Below, one piece after another: positions 27,918 through 36,280 of a stretch of 56,685 nt of DNA. Positions within the stretch are counted from its first letter, which is position 1. Every line of letters starts with the position of its first letter. Origin of the DNA: CAZXFH01 sp964640055 (GTDB lineage: Bacteria; Fidelibacterota; UBA2242; JAFGTP01). The position numbers and the translations under genes are program-made. The stretch lies in NCBI GenBank assembly GCA_964640055.1, contig CAZXFH010000019.1, positions 1 through 56,685 of the forward strand, written 5' to 3'. The notes under the pieces are model-generated. The model made no database searches. It saw only the letters and a program-made list of their open reading frames with translations, and had not been told where the DNA came from.

Positions 27918-28780
27918 TATGTTTTTCCTGATTTATGAGTTTTAATATTAGCCTTTAATTTTTTGATTTCGCGAGGATAATAGTTCACGCCGTTCGGCGT
28001 TTCCAGTAGCATGGTATGTTCGCTGAAGCGTTCATCATTTATCAGTCTGAAAAAGGGCTGCCATCCTAAGTAACCTTCCCCCAGATTAGCATGTCGGTCA
28101 CGGCGCGATCCCAAAGGCTTTTTGGTGTCGTTCAGGTGGAATACCTTCAAGCGCTCCAATCCCACACGATCCCCGAGTTTTTGAAAGGTATCTTGGTAAC
28201 TGTCCGGAGTACGAATATCATAACCCGCCCCAAAGGCATGGCAGGTATCAAAGCAAATACCCAATTTTTCAGGATAGGTACATATTGCGATAATCCGCTG
28301 CAGATGTTCAAAACGATAGCCCACATTAGTGCCCTGGCCAGCGGTAATTTCCAATAAAAGCGTGGCTTGCAGATCTTGTTTGGACTCTATAGCCCAATCC
28401 AGGCTTTCAGCGATCATTTTCCAACCGTATGCATCGCCTTTACCCATATGGGAGCCGGGATGAAATACAATGTAAGGAATTTTTAAAAAGTCCGAGCGCT
28501 GCAGCTCAGCCAAAAAAGCCTGCCGCGACAATTTTAATTTTTTCGGATCAGGACTGGCCAGGTTGATCAGATAACTATCGTGGGTTACAACGGGGTTGAG
28601 CTGATAATGATTTAATTCCGCCAGAAATGTTTTTTGGCTTTCCAGGGTAATGGGTGCTGAGTGCCATTGACGCTGATTGGCGGTAAAGATTTGCAGGGCA
28701 TCGCAATTAAAGTCATGGGCACGCTGTGGTGAATTTTCGATGCCTCCGGCGATAGAAACATGACAACCAATTGCGGGCAT
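27917..28780 (-). CDS. nfo: Endonuclease IV (AP endonuclease)
   Basis: Protein of 287 aa of the xylose-isomerase-like TIM-barrel family: GCHVSIAGGIENSPQRAHDF, HPGSHMG, LLLEITAGQGTNVGYRFEHL, GICFDTCHAFGAGYDI and FHLNDTKKPLGSRRDRHANLGEG carry the zinc-binding His, Asp and Glu residues. It cuts DNA at abasic sites left by glycosylases. It is encoded next to folE and to an endonuclease III fusion that would create its substrate. Confidence 0.95.
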   Translation of the reverse strand: MPAIGCHVSIAGGIENSPQRAHDFNCDALQIFTANQRQWHSAPITLESQKTFLAELNHYQLNPVVTHDSYLINLASPDPKKLKLSRQAFLAELQRSDFLKIPYIVFHPGSHMGKGDAYGWKMIAESLDWAIESKQDLQATLLLEITAGQGTNVGYRFEHLQRIIAICTYPEKLGICFDTCHAFGAGYDIRTPDSYQDTFQKLGDRVGLERLKVFHLNDTKKPLGSRRDRHANLGEGYLGWQPFFRLINDERFSEHTMLLETPNGVNYYPREIKKLKANIKTHKSGKT

Positions 28781-28783
28781 AGT

Positions 28784-29341
28784 TTACTCCCTTGCTTTAC
28801 CGATCAACTGCAGAAATTCATTGCGAGCCTGATCCTCGGAATGAAATTCTCCCAGCATGGCACTGGTGGTGATCAGGCTGCCGCATTTTTTCACACCACG
28901 CATCTCCATACACAGGTGACGGGCTTCCACCACCACGGCAACCCCTTGGGGAACCAGGTGTTTTTGGAGCAGTTGTGCGATCTGATCGGTCAGCCGTTCC
29001 TGGATCTGCAATCGTCGGGCATAGGCTTCGACGATACGGGGGAACTTGCTTAACCCCACGATTTTTGCCTGCGGGATATAGGCGATGTGTACCTGGCCGA
29101 AGAAAGGCATCAAATGATGCTCACAGACGCTATAAAAGTCGATATTCCTGACCAGAATCATCTGATTATACTGCTCGTTGCAGATCGATTCGCGCAGGTA
29201 TTGCTCCACATCAATTTGATACCCGCGGGTAATCTCGGCCCACATTTTTTTAACCCGTAAAGGGGTCTTTTTTAACCCCGATCGCTGCGGATCTTCCCCC
29301 AGGTTGGCTAAGAAATGAGTGATTAATTCTTCAGTTTGCAT
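28784..29341 (-). CDS. folE: GTP cyclohydrolase I
   Basis: Protein of 185 aa with the type I (FolE) motifs: zinc ligands in SVCEHHLMPFFGQVHIAYIP and ARHLCMEMRGV, plus GLSKFPRIVEAYARRLQIQERLT. It converts GTP to dihydroneopterin triphosphate, the first step of folate or tetrahydropterin synthesis. It lies 3 nt before nfo and 18 nt after the HD-Nth gene. ThyX elsewhere in the window also uses folate. Confidence 0.95.
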   Translation of the reverse strand: MQTEELITHFLANLGEDPQRSGLKKTPLRVKKMWAEITRGYQIDVEQYLRESICNEQYNQMILVRNIDFYSVCEHHLMPFFGQVHIAYIPQAKIVGLSKFPRIVEAYARRLQIQERLTDQIAQLLQKHLVPQGVAVVVEARHLCMEMRGVKKCGSLITTSAMLGEFHSEDQARNEFLQLIGKARE

Positions 29342-29359
29342 GATGGCTCCCTCTTAACC

Positions 29360-30808
29360 CTAGAATTTAGCCGACGGGCAGATATCATTCAAGAGACATT
29401 TGCTGCATAATGGTCTACGCGCCCGACAAATCGCGCGGCCATGTTCGATCAGAAGATGACCCAAAAGCGTCCATTCGCTCCGGGGAAACAGGTTCATTAG
29501 GTTCTGTTCGATTTTGCCGGGATTTTTGTGGCCGGTGAGACCCAGGCGCCGGGATAGGCGCTGCACATGGGTATCGACCACTACGCCGGGTGTGTCAAAA
29601 GCGTTACCTAAAACCACATTGGCGGTTTTACGTCCCACACCGGGTAGCGCTACTAGATCCTCAATTTTATCGGGGATTTGTCCACCGTGTTTTTCGACAA
29701 TAGCTTGCATGGCATATTTGATCGACCGGGCTTTATTACGATAAAAACCCGTGGGACGAATAATTTTACTCAAATATTCCAAGGGAGCGGCGGCAAATTC
29801 CTGTGGCGATTTAAATTGAGAAAAAAGCCGGGGGGTCACTTTATTGACTTGCTTATCAGTACACTGTGCTGATAGGATTATGGCAATCAGCAGCTCGTGG
29901 GGATTAGTGAAGTTTAAAGAACAGGCCGCTTGGGGATAGGCTTGTTTTAACCGGATCAGTATCTCTTCAGCCGGGGCTTTTTTATTTTTCGATAGGCGGG
30001 TTTTTTCTGTGGCATTGAGTTTTTGGTGTAGAAAATGGTTAACGGCTTGATATACTTCATCACGAGCCTCGCCAGGCGGAAGACTCTGGTATATTTTTTC
30101 TAAATATTGTCTTTTATTAACCAGCTGAAAGCTACGTGTAAAGTTCAAGTCAAAAACCCAGCCCATTTGCATTACCTTAAAATCGTTCAGAGTTCTGAGA
30201 TGCGGGGCTAAAATTACCCGGCGTTTTTGAACGTCTTTGAGGACTGCCGGCGATATTTGCGGCGTGTCGGGTAATTCCAGCTCCAGGGCCGAATTCTGGA
30301 CACCCTGTTGCTTGTTCTGATAGTAGTCGGTCACCACACGCCAGATGTCCAACTTATCCGCGTCGCGCAGCAAGCTGGCAAATTTGAGCAATTCCTCGTC
30401 TCTGTCCGGCGGTAATACGGGTCGGTTATGCAGGCCGATAGTATTCAGGATCAGGTTCTTTTCCCCTTTGTTTAAGGTGTTTAGGATCGCTTTTTCTTTC
30501 AGAATAGTGACACCCAGTTGGGCATGATCGGTGGAGAGCCGATCCACAAAAGTACCGTAACGGGCCATTTGCCGAAAACGGCCGAGATCGTGAAAAAGGG
30601 CCATGATTTCTGCCAGTAACTGCTCGTTAGCAGTCAAATGCAGGCTTTGACAAAGATCAAGTATATTGACGCACACCTTTTGGGTATGTAAGGCCTTGAG
30701 TTCAAAATTATGACGATAGCGAGGATATTTTGTGATAAAATAGTCAACGTGTTGTTTAAACCAGTTTTTATATTGAGTGAGTCGCTTTTGAGGAATAAAA
30801 CCTCCCAA
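29360..30808 (-). CDS. HD-domain phosphohydrolase fused to endonuclease III
   Basis: Protein of 482 aa with two enzymatic halves. Residues about 1-250 are an HD domain: His41, His73-Asp74 in MALFHDLGRF, His127 in GLHNRP and Asp149/Asp151 in LLRDADKLD. Residues about 277-482 are a complete endonuclease III: LLIAIILSAQCTD, the helix-hairpin-helix LPGVGRKTANVVLG with catalytic Lys394, Asp412 in VVVDTHVQRLSRRLG, and a 4Fe-4S motif C461-x6-C468-x2-C471-x5-C477. A Lys-rich linker joins them. Nth excises oxidised pyrimidines; the HD half may hydrolyse nucleotides or phosphoesters. The start is uncertain: TTG at 30808 keeps the frame, but a Shine-Dalgarno GGGAGG lies inside it, four bases before an ATT at 30796. 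No ATG occurs until residue 69. Confidence 0.9.
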   Translation of the reverse strand: MGGFIPQKRLTQYKNWFKQHVDYFITKYPRYRHNFELKALHTQKVCVNILDLCQSLHLTANEQLLAEIMALFHDLGRFRQMARYGTFVDRLSTDHAQLGVTILKEKAILNTLNKGEKNLILNTIGLHNRPVLPPDRDEELLKFASLLRDADKLDIWRVVTDYYQNKQQGVQNSALELELPDTPQISPAVLKDVQKRRVILAPHLRTLNDFKVMQMGWVFDLNFTRSFQLVNKRQYLEKIYQSLPPGEARDEVYQAVNHFLHQKLNATEKTRLSKNKKAPAEEILIRLKQAYPQAACSLNFTNPHELLIAIILSAQCTDKQVNKVTPRLFSQFKSPQEFAAAPLEYLSKIIRPTGFYRNKARSIKYAMQAIVEKHGGQIPDKIEDLVALPGVGRKTANVVLGNAFDTPGVVVDTHVQRLSRRLGLTGHKNPGKIEQNLMNLFPRSEWTLLGHLLIEHGRAICRARRPLCSKCLLNDICPSAKF

Positions 30809-30852
30809 TTTGAGAAATCAAATAAAAAGTTGTTGTATCGCTAGTTATTATA

Positions 30853-32022
30853 TCAATAGAATATTCCAATAAATACACCGGCCGCAATAGCTGAGCCGAT
30901 AACACCGGCCACATTAGGGGCCATGGCATGAAAGAGGAGATGGTTATCTTCGTCATAGCTGCGGGCCAGATGTTGCACGACCCGGGCGGAGTCGGGAACC
31001 GCGGAAACTCCGGCGGCACCAATTAGGGGATTGATTTTATGTTTCAGGAACAGATTCATGAATTTGGCGAATAAAACCCCAAAAAAGGTGGCTACCATAA
31101 AGGACAACAGGCCCAGGGCGAAAATTCCCAGAGAGCGTGGTGTGAGGAAACCCACATTAACGCCCTCAACAAAACGGCTGGCTTGGGTACTGGCTCCCAC
31201 GGCAAAGGAGAGTAGCACCGTACAGATGTCCAGTAAGGCGTTACCGACGGATCTGGCCAGCCGGTCGGTGACGCCACTTTCCTTAAGCAGATTGCCCAGA
31301 CAGAGCATCCCGACCAACGGGAGAGCTCCGGGCGCGATCAATGTCGCCATTAAAGCCACAATGATGGGGAAAAGTATTTTCTCGGTGCGTCCCACTTTGC
31401 GCGGGGGGTCCATACGAATCAGGCGTTCATCCCGGGTGGTCAGTAGCTTCATGATAGGGGGTTGGATAACCGGAACCAGGGCCATATAAGAATAGGCCGC
31501 AATGGCAATCGGCCCCAGGAGTTCCGGCGCCAATTGTGAAGACAGGAAGATGGAGGTCGGACCATCGGCGCCACCAATAATACCAATGGAGGCGGCCTGG
31601 ACATTGGAAAAGCCCAGGGCCAGGGCGCCTAGGAATGTGGCAAAGATACCCATCTGTGCAGCTGCCCCCAGTAGGACGGATTTGGGATTGGAGATCAGGG
31701 ATGAAAAGTCGGTCAGCGCGCCGATACCCAGAAAGATGAGGGGGGGAAAGATACCCGAGGTGACCCCATAGTAAATCAGGCTTAGCACACTATTTTGAGG
31801 AGCTCCCTGGGCCACACTATCATAGACACCAATCGGTAATCCCTGCATGTAGGGGATATTGCCCAGGATGATGCCGAATCCGAGAGGTAATAACAGCAAC
31901 GGTTCATATTTTTTAACAATGGCCAGGTAAATGGCAATGCCACCGATGAGGATCATAATGATATTTTGCCATTGCAGATTAGCGAACCCGGTGGTCTGTA
32001 TAATTTTGGTAATAATATCCAT
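30853..32022 (-). CDS. Sodium-translocating decarboxylase, beta subunit
   Basis: Integral membrane protein of 389 aa of the OadB/GcdB/MmdB family. It has many hydrophobic helices and the signature IGIIGGADGPTSIFLSSQLAP. Further family pieces are LLPLGFGIILGNIP, LIFLGIGALTDFSSLI and the C-terminal HAMAPNVAGVIGSAIAAG. It decarboxylates carboxybiotin and pumps sodium ions outwards. It is the last gene of the methylmalonyl-CoA set; its substrate assignment follows from the adjacent mutase and epimerase genes. Confidence 0.94.
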   Translation of the reverse strand: MDIITKIIQTTGFANLQWQNIIMILIGGIAIYLAIVKKYEPLLLLPLGFGIILGNIPYMQGLPIGVYDSVAQGAPQNSVLSLIYYGVTSGIFPPLIFLGIGALTDFSSLISNPKSVLLGAAAQMGIFATFLGALALGFSNVQAASIGIIGGADGPTSIFLSSQLAPELLGPIAIAAYSYMALVPVIQPPIMKLLTTRDERLIRMDPPRKVGRTEKILFPIIVALMATLIAPGALPLVGMLCLGNLLKESGVTDRLARSVGNALLDICTVLLSFAVGASTQASRFVEGVNVGFLTPRSLGIFALGLLSFMVATFFGVLFAKFMNLFLKHKINPLIGAAGVSAVPDSARVVQHLARSYDEDNHLLFHAMAPNVAGVIGSAIAAGVFIGIFY

Positions 32023-32033
32023 GCGTGTCTCCG

Positions 32034-32486
32034 CTACTTCAAGACGACCAGGAGATCACCCTCTTCCACCGATTCCCCCTCCCTGACTTTAATTTCCTGA
32101 ACGACGCCCTCATGCTTGGATTGAATATCATTTTCCATTTTCATGGCTTCCATCACCAGCACATTTTGTCCCGCTTTAACCGGATCACCCGGTTTGACCA
32201 AGATTTTCAATATTAGTCCGGGTAGGGGGGCTTTAATGGCAGTGGCTTCGGCAATTGATTTGGGGCGATGAAGTTTGGCGGGCGGACTTTCCTCAACCGG
32301 GGAGGGCGATGTTTCCACTTCCGGTTGGGGTTTTAAATCGGAGACCTGTTCGATCCCCAGATCTTTAAGCCGGACTTTATATTCCTTGTTATTAACGGTG
32401 ATAACGGCATCTTCGGCGCTGAACTCGGTGATAGTCACTGCATAGTCTTTACCGTTAATTTCCAGTTTTAAGGTTTTGGGTTTCAT
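32034..32486 (-). CDS. Biotin carboxyl carrier subunit of the decarboxylase
   Basis: Protein of about 150 aa. The C-terminal biotinyl domain has the biotin Lys in VMEAMKMENDIQ, preceded by LPGLILKILVKPGDPVKAGQ. A Pro/Ser/Glu-rich linker (about residues 60-80) connects it to an N-terminal association domain (LEINGKDYAVTITEF). I chose the start MKPKTLKLEING at 32486 from the domain boundary; the frame remains open further upstream but that part overlaps the preceding gene. It carries CO2 between the carboxyltransferase and the membrane beta subunit. Confidence 0.92.
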   Translation of the reverse strand: MKPKTLKLEINGKDYAVTITEFSAEDAVITVNNKEYKVRLKDLGIEQVSDLKPQPEVETSPSPVEESPPAKLHRPKSIAEATAIKAPLPGLILKILVKPGDPVKAGQNVLVMEAMKMENDIQSKHEGVVQEIKVREGESVEEGDLLVVLK

Positions 32487-32493
32487 TATAAAA

Positions 32494-32862
32494 TTACCTC
32501 GCTCTAGGGTGTCTTTGCCCGAATTTTGTGCCGATTTTCCAGACATTCCGAGCCCGGCCTTTGCTAAAGGTGATGGCGCTTTGTAACTGGTCGAAATGAA
32601 TTCGACGGTAGAGTTCGATGGCGGTTCCCAGGGCTGCCAGATCGTTATCCGGTATTTCAGCCGGTGTATCATATTTTTCTTCGATGAAGGTTGGTTTAAT
32701 GCGCTTGGCGGGCATAGACTGCTTGGCTTTCAGTTGCCGGCGTTTAAAAAATTGGTTAAACAAATGAATGGTTGCGGCAATCAGTACTAGTCCCAGAAAA
32801 ACGATGAAAATGCCACTCAGGGCAATATTAAAACCATTATTATCAATTATGTTTTCGATCAT
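32494..32862 (-). CDS. Decarboxylase gamma/delta-type small membrane subunit (OadG family)
   Basis: Protein of 122 aa with one N-terminal transmembrane helix (IALSGIFIVFLGLVLIAATIHLF), a basic linker, and a short C-terminal region (LAALGTAIELYRRIHF) typical of OadG/MmdD-like proteins. It assembles the complex by linking the carboxyltransferase to the beta subunit. Its place between the alpha and biotin carrier genes fits. The Arg-rich tail is the least certain part. Confidence 0.82.
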   Translation of the reverse strand: MIENIIDNNGFNIALSGIFIVFLGLVLIAATIHLFNQFFKRRQLKAKQSMPAKRIKPTFIEEKYDTPAEIPDNDLAALGTAIELYRRIHFDQLQSAITFSKGRARNVWKIGTKFGQRHPRAR

Positions 32863-32873
32863 GATGATGCTCT

Positions 32874-34424
32874 TTATAAAGGAATGTTACCATGCTTTTT
32901 AGGTGGATTTTCATCCCGTTTATTAGCCAGCATTTCCAGAGCCTTAATTAATTTATAGCGTGTAATTTTGGGCTCGATGACCTCATCGATTAATCCTTTA
33001 GAGGCTGCCACATAGGGATTGGCAAATTTATCGCGATAGTCTTTAATTTTTTCGGCCAGTTTTTCTTTGGGATTATCACTGGCGCGGATTTCGCGGGAGA
33101 AAATGATTTCACTGGCTCCTTCCGGACCCATAACGGCGATTTCAGCCGAAGGCCAAGCGTAACTTATATCGCCGCGCAAATTTTTTGAATTCATGACACA
33201 ATAAGCCCCGCCATAGGCTTTGCGGGTGATCACGGTTAGCTTGGGGACCGTGGCTTCGGCATAGGCATAGAGCAGTTTGGCGCCATGTTTGATGATTCCG
33301 TTGAATTCCTGGGCGGTTCCGGGCATAAATCCCGGCACATCTTCCAGGGTGATAATGGGAATGTTAAAAGAATCGCAAAACCGGACAAAGCGGGCGGCTT
33401 TATTGGAGGCATTGCTGTCCAATACCCCGGCCAGGTATTGCGGCTGATTGGCCACCACACCGACGGAGTGACCATTTAGTTCACCAAATCCGACAATAAC
33501 ATTAGGGGCGAAGAGCGGTTGTATTTCAAAAAATTCACCCTTATCCAGTATTTTTTTAATGACCTTTAGCATGTCATAAGGCTTGTTGGGATTTTCAGGA
33601 GCAATGTAATTCAGTTCCTCGTCAACACGGTCAGGGCGGTCATCATTTTCAAAAACCGGTGGTTCTTCCATGTTGTTTTGCGGAATATAGCGTAACAATT
33701 GACGGATACCAGCAAAGAGCTCTTTTTCAGTGTTATAGGCCAAATGAGCAATTCCGCTTTTGGTGGTGTGGACTTCAGCCCCGCCCAGTTCACCGGCCGA
33801 AACATCTTCATGGGTGACGGTTTTGACGATTTTGGGACCGGTCAGGAACATATAGGCCGATTCCCGCACCATAAAAATAAAGTCGGTCAGGGCCGGAGAA
33901 TAGACCGCGCCACCGGCACAGGGTCCGACTACAGCGCTGATCTGAGGAATAACCCCGGAAAAGAGAATATTGTTGCAAAAAAGAGCGGTATAACCGGCCA
34001 GGGAGTCGACGCCTTCCTGAATACGGGCTCCGCCGGAGTCGTTAATACCGATAATGGGGGCTCCGTTTTTGGCGGCCAGCTCCTGTACCTTAACAATTTT
34101 TTCTGCTACGGCTTTGGATAGAGAGCCGCCGAAAACCGTAAAATCAAAAGCATACACAAAAACCAATCTGCCGTTGATACTGCCATAGCCGGTCACCACA
34201 CCGTCTCCCAGAATTTTTTTCTCGGCCATGTTGAAATCGGTACAGGTGTGGGTTTTTAACATATCCAGTTCTTCAAAACTGTTGGGATCCAGCAGGAGAG
34301 CAAGGCGTTCGCGGGCCGTGAGTTTACCTTTTTTATGTTGTTTTTCAATGGCTTTCTCTCCGCCTCCTAAACGAGCGGTTTCAATTTTTTCTTTTAACTC
34401 CAAAATGTTACGTTCTCTGCTCAT
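32874..34424 (-). CDS. mmdA: Methylmalonyl-CoA decarboxylase alpha (carboxyltransferase) subunit
   Basis: Carboxyltransferase of 516 aa of the acyl-CoA carboxylase beta family: KGKLTARERLALLLDPNSFEE, VYAFDFTVFGGSLS, GINDSGGARIQEGVDSL, PCAGGAVYSPALTDFIFMV and LEDVPGFMPGTAQE are all present. It moves the carboxyl group of (S)-methylmalonyl-CoA to biotin. Sequence alone cannot fully separate it from propionyl-CoA carboxylase beta, but the sodium-pump subunits next to it and the absence of a biotin carboxylase gene favour the decarboxylase. Confidence 0.9.
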   Translation of the reverse strand: MSRERNILELKEKIETARLGGGEKAIEKQHKKGKLTARERLALLLDPNSFEELDMLKTHTCTDFNMAEKKILGDGVVTGYGSINGRLVFVYAFDFTVFGGSLSKAVAEKIVKVQELAAKNGAPIIGINDSGGARIQEGVDSLAGYTALFCNNILFSGVIPQISAVVGPCAGGAVYSPALTDFIFMVRESAYMFLTGPKIVKTVTHEDVSAGELGGAEVHTTKSGIAHLAYNTEKELFAGIRQLLRYIPQNNMEEPPVFENDDRPDRVDEELNYIAPENPNKPYDMLKVIKKILDKGEFFEIQPLFAPNVIVGFGELNGHSVGVVANQPQYLAGVLDSNASNKAARFVRFCDSFNIPIITLEDVPGFMPGTAQEFNGIIKHGAKLLYAYAEATVPKLTVITRKAYGGAYCVMNSKNLRGDISYAWPSAEIAVMGPEGASEIIFSREIRASDNPKEKLAEKIKDYRDKFANPYVAASKGLIDEVIEPKITRYKLIKALEMLANKRDENPPKKHGNIPL

Positions 34425-34468
34425 GAGGACTCCTTAACGATGGAGCAGCCACCGTTATTTATGTAAAA

Positions 34469-34870
34469 TTAAATTTGCTGGCATAATTCCATCAGGACCT
34501 TTCCGGTCGATTTCGGATGTACAAATGCAATTTTGGTTCCCTGAGCGCCCGGACGTGGCTGTTGATCAATCAAGCGTAGACCAGCGGATTGTAACCTTTT
34601 GAGCTGTTTAGTGATATCATCGGTTTGCAAAGCAATGTGGTGCAGGCCCGGGCCGTTTTTTTCAATAAACTTGGCAATCGGGCTCTCGGCTGATGTGGGC
34701 TGCAATAATTCTATATTTACCGCGCCTATTTGAAAGACAGCCACTTTTACTTTTTGGGCCGGAATTGTTTCGGTTTCCTTAAGTTTCAGCTGCAGAATGT
34801 CCCGGTACAGGGGGATCTGTTCGTCAAGGGATTTGACTGCGATACCGATATGATTGATTTGCGAGATCAT
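34469..34870 (-). CDS. mce: Methylmalonyl-CoA epimerase
   Basis: Glyoxalase-fold protein of 133 aa: INHIGIAVKSLDEQIPLYRD, metal-binding His and Glu residues in NIELLQP and GLHHIALQTDDI, and IAFVHPKSTGKVLMELCQ. It converts (R)- to (S)-methylmalonyl-CoA, joining the mutase to the decarboxylase. It overlaps the MeaB gene by 4 nt. Confidence 0.94.
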   Translation of the reverse strand: MISQINHIGIAVKSLDEQIPLYRDILQLKLKETETIPAQKVKVAVFQIGAVNIELLQPTSAESPIAKFIEKNGPGLHHIALQTDDITKQLKRLQSAGLRLIDQQPRPGAQGTKIAFVHPKSTGKVLMELCQQI

Positions 34871-35823
34871 GATCGTTTCAGCTCCTCTAAAAATACACTC
34901 AATTTCTCATTTATCAAAGCATAAGGACTGCGTTCACCCCGGTAAATTTGAGCCGCCCATTGATCAATATGGTCGTCCAGCTGGAGGGAGTGACTGATTT
35001 GATGAACAATTTTTCCGGAAAGAATTTGTTTAATTTCCGTAACAATACGTTGTTGCCGGCGGGCTTGCAACCTTTTATTCTGACGAAGTCTGTGCAGGTA
35101 TTGATCCATGTTTTGCATTAGATCCGGAACACCTTCGCCCTGGTTGGCATTGGTCATAACTATCGGGTGGGAGATCAGCTCAGGTCCTGTTTTCAGCCCC
35201 AGCACATATTCGACTTCAGCATGTAATTTTTCGGCCCCGGCATGATCCTTTTTATTGATCACGTAGATATCACCAATCTCCATAACACCTGCTTTCAGGG
35301 CCTGAATCTCATCACCCATACCGGGGACCAGGATTAATAAGACAATATCGGATATTTCAATAATCTCGATTTCAGTTTGTCCCACACCGATGGTCTCAAT
35401 TATTATGGTATCAAAACCAGCACTGTCCAGGACCTTTATGGCATCGGCACTGGCACCGGCAATACCGCCCAGGTGTCCGCGGGAAGCCATGGAACGAATA
35501 AAGACACTGGGATCCGTGGCATGACTCTGCATACGGAGCCGGTCTCCCAACAAAGCTCCTCCGGAAAAGGGTGACGTCGGATCAATGGCGATTACAGCCA
35601 CCCGTTTATGGGCCGTGCGTTGTGCCGTGATCATCCGGTCTACTAAAGTACTTTTGCCTGATCCGGGCGGTCCGGTCACACCCCAGACGGTTGCCTGGCC
35701 GCAGTGGGGATAAAGAGCGTCGATCAGGGCCTCCTTGCCTTCCAGTTCGTTTTCCACCAGACTGATCGCTTTGGAAATGGCCCGCATTTCCCGGTTGAGA
35801 ATCTGAGTTACCAGTTCCTTCAT
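34867..35823 (-). CDS. meaB: Methylmalonyl-CoA mutase-associated GTPase MeaB
   Basis: G3E GTPase of about 318 aa: P-loop GPPGSGKSTLVDRMI, AIDPTSPFSGGALLGDRLRM, IETIGVGQTEIEI and NKKDHAGAEKLHAEVE. It guards loading and reactivation of the cobalamin cofactor of the mutase. I prefer the ATG at 35823 (MKELVTQILNREMRAI), 25 nt past the preceding stop. A TTG at 35892 would extend it by 23 low-similarity residues and overlap the mutase small subunit by 44 nt. Confidence 0.93.
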   Translation of the reverse strand: MKELVTQILNREMRAISKAISLVENELEGKEALIDALYPHCGQATVWGVTGPPGSGKSTLVDRMITAQRTAHKRVAVIAIDPTSPFSGGALLGDRLRMQSHATDPSVFIRSMASRGHLGGIAGASADAIKVLDSAGFDTIIIETIGVGQTEIEIIEISDIVLLILVPGMGDEIQALKAGVMEIGDIYVINKKDHAGAEKLHAEVEYVLGLKTGPELISHPIVMTNANQGEGVPDLMQNMDQYLHRLRQNKRLQARRQQRIVTEIKQILSGKIVHQISHSLQLDDHIDQWAAQIYRGERSPYALINEKLSVFLEELKRS

Positions 35824-35848
35824 CAGACCAGCAGCTGTTTGAGCATTA

Positions 35849-36256
35849 TCATTTGGCTGATTCCTTGGGTCTTTCGGCTTCGATAAAGTCAATTACACTT
35901 TGAATCGGGGTTCCGGGGGTAAACAGGGCTCTGACACCCTTTTTTTTTAAGAGCGGAATATCATTTTCCGGAATAACCCCGCCGCCGAAGACCACAATAT
36001 CGGATGCCTTTTGGGCCCTGAGCAATGCCACCACTTTGGGGAACAATTCATTGTGGGCGCCGGATAGGAGACTGAGGCCAATAAAATCCACATCCTCCTG
36101 AATGGCAGTATGGACAATGCTTTGTGGCGTTTGACGAATACCGGTGTATATTACCTCATATCCGGCATCTTTCAAGGCACGGGCAATGTATTTGGCCCCC
36201 CGGTCATGACCGTCCAGGCCGGGTTTGGCGATTAAAATACGGACTTTTTTAGGCAT
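35849..36256 (-). CDS. Methylmalonyl-CoA mutase, cobalamin-binding subunit
   Basis: Protein of 135 aa equal to the C-terminal B12-binding domain of the mutase: KPGLDGHDRGAKYIARAL contains the D-x-H-x-x-G motif with the cobalt-ligating His, followed by GLSLLSGAHNELFPKV and VFGGGVIPENDIPLLKKKGV. It works with the separate catalytic subunit encoded 24 bp upstream, as in archaeal and many anaerobe enzymes. Confidence 0.95.
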   Translation of the reverse strand: MPKKVRILIAKPGLDGHDRGAKYIARALKDAGYEVIYTGIRQTPQSIVHTAIQEDVDFIGLSLLSGAHNELFPKVVALLRAQKASDIVVFGGGVIPENDIPLLKKKGVRALFTPGTPIQSVIDFIEAERPKESAK

Positions 36257-36280
36257 GCTGTTGACTCCTTCAGCGCTTGA

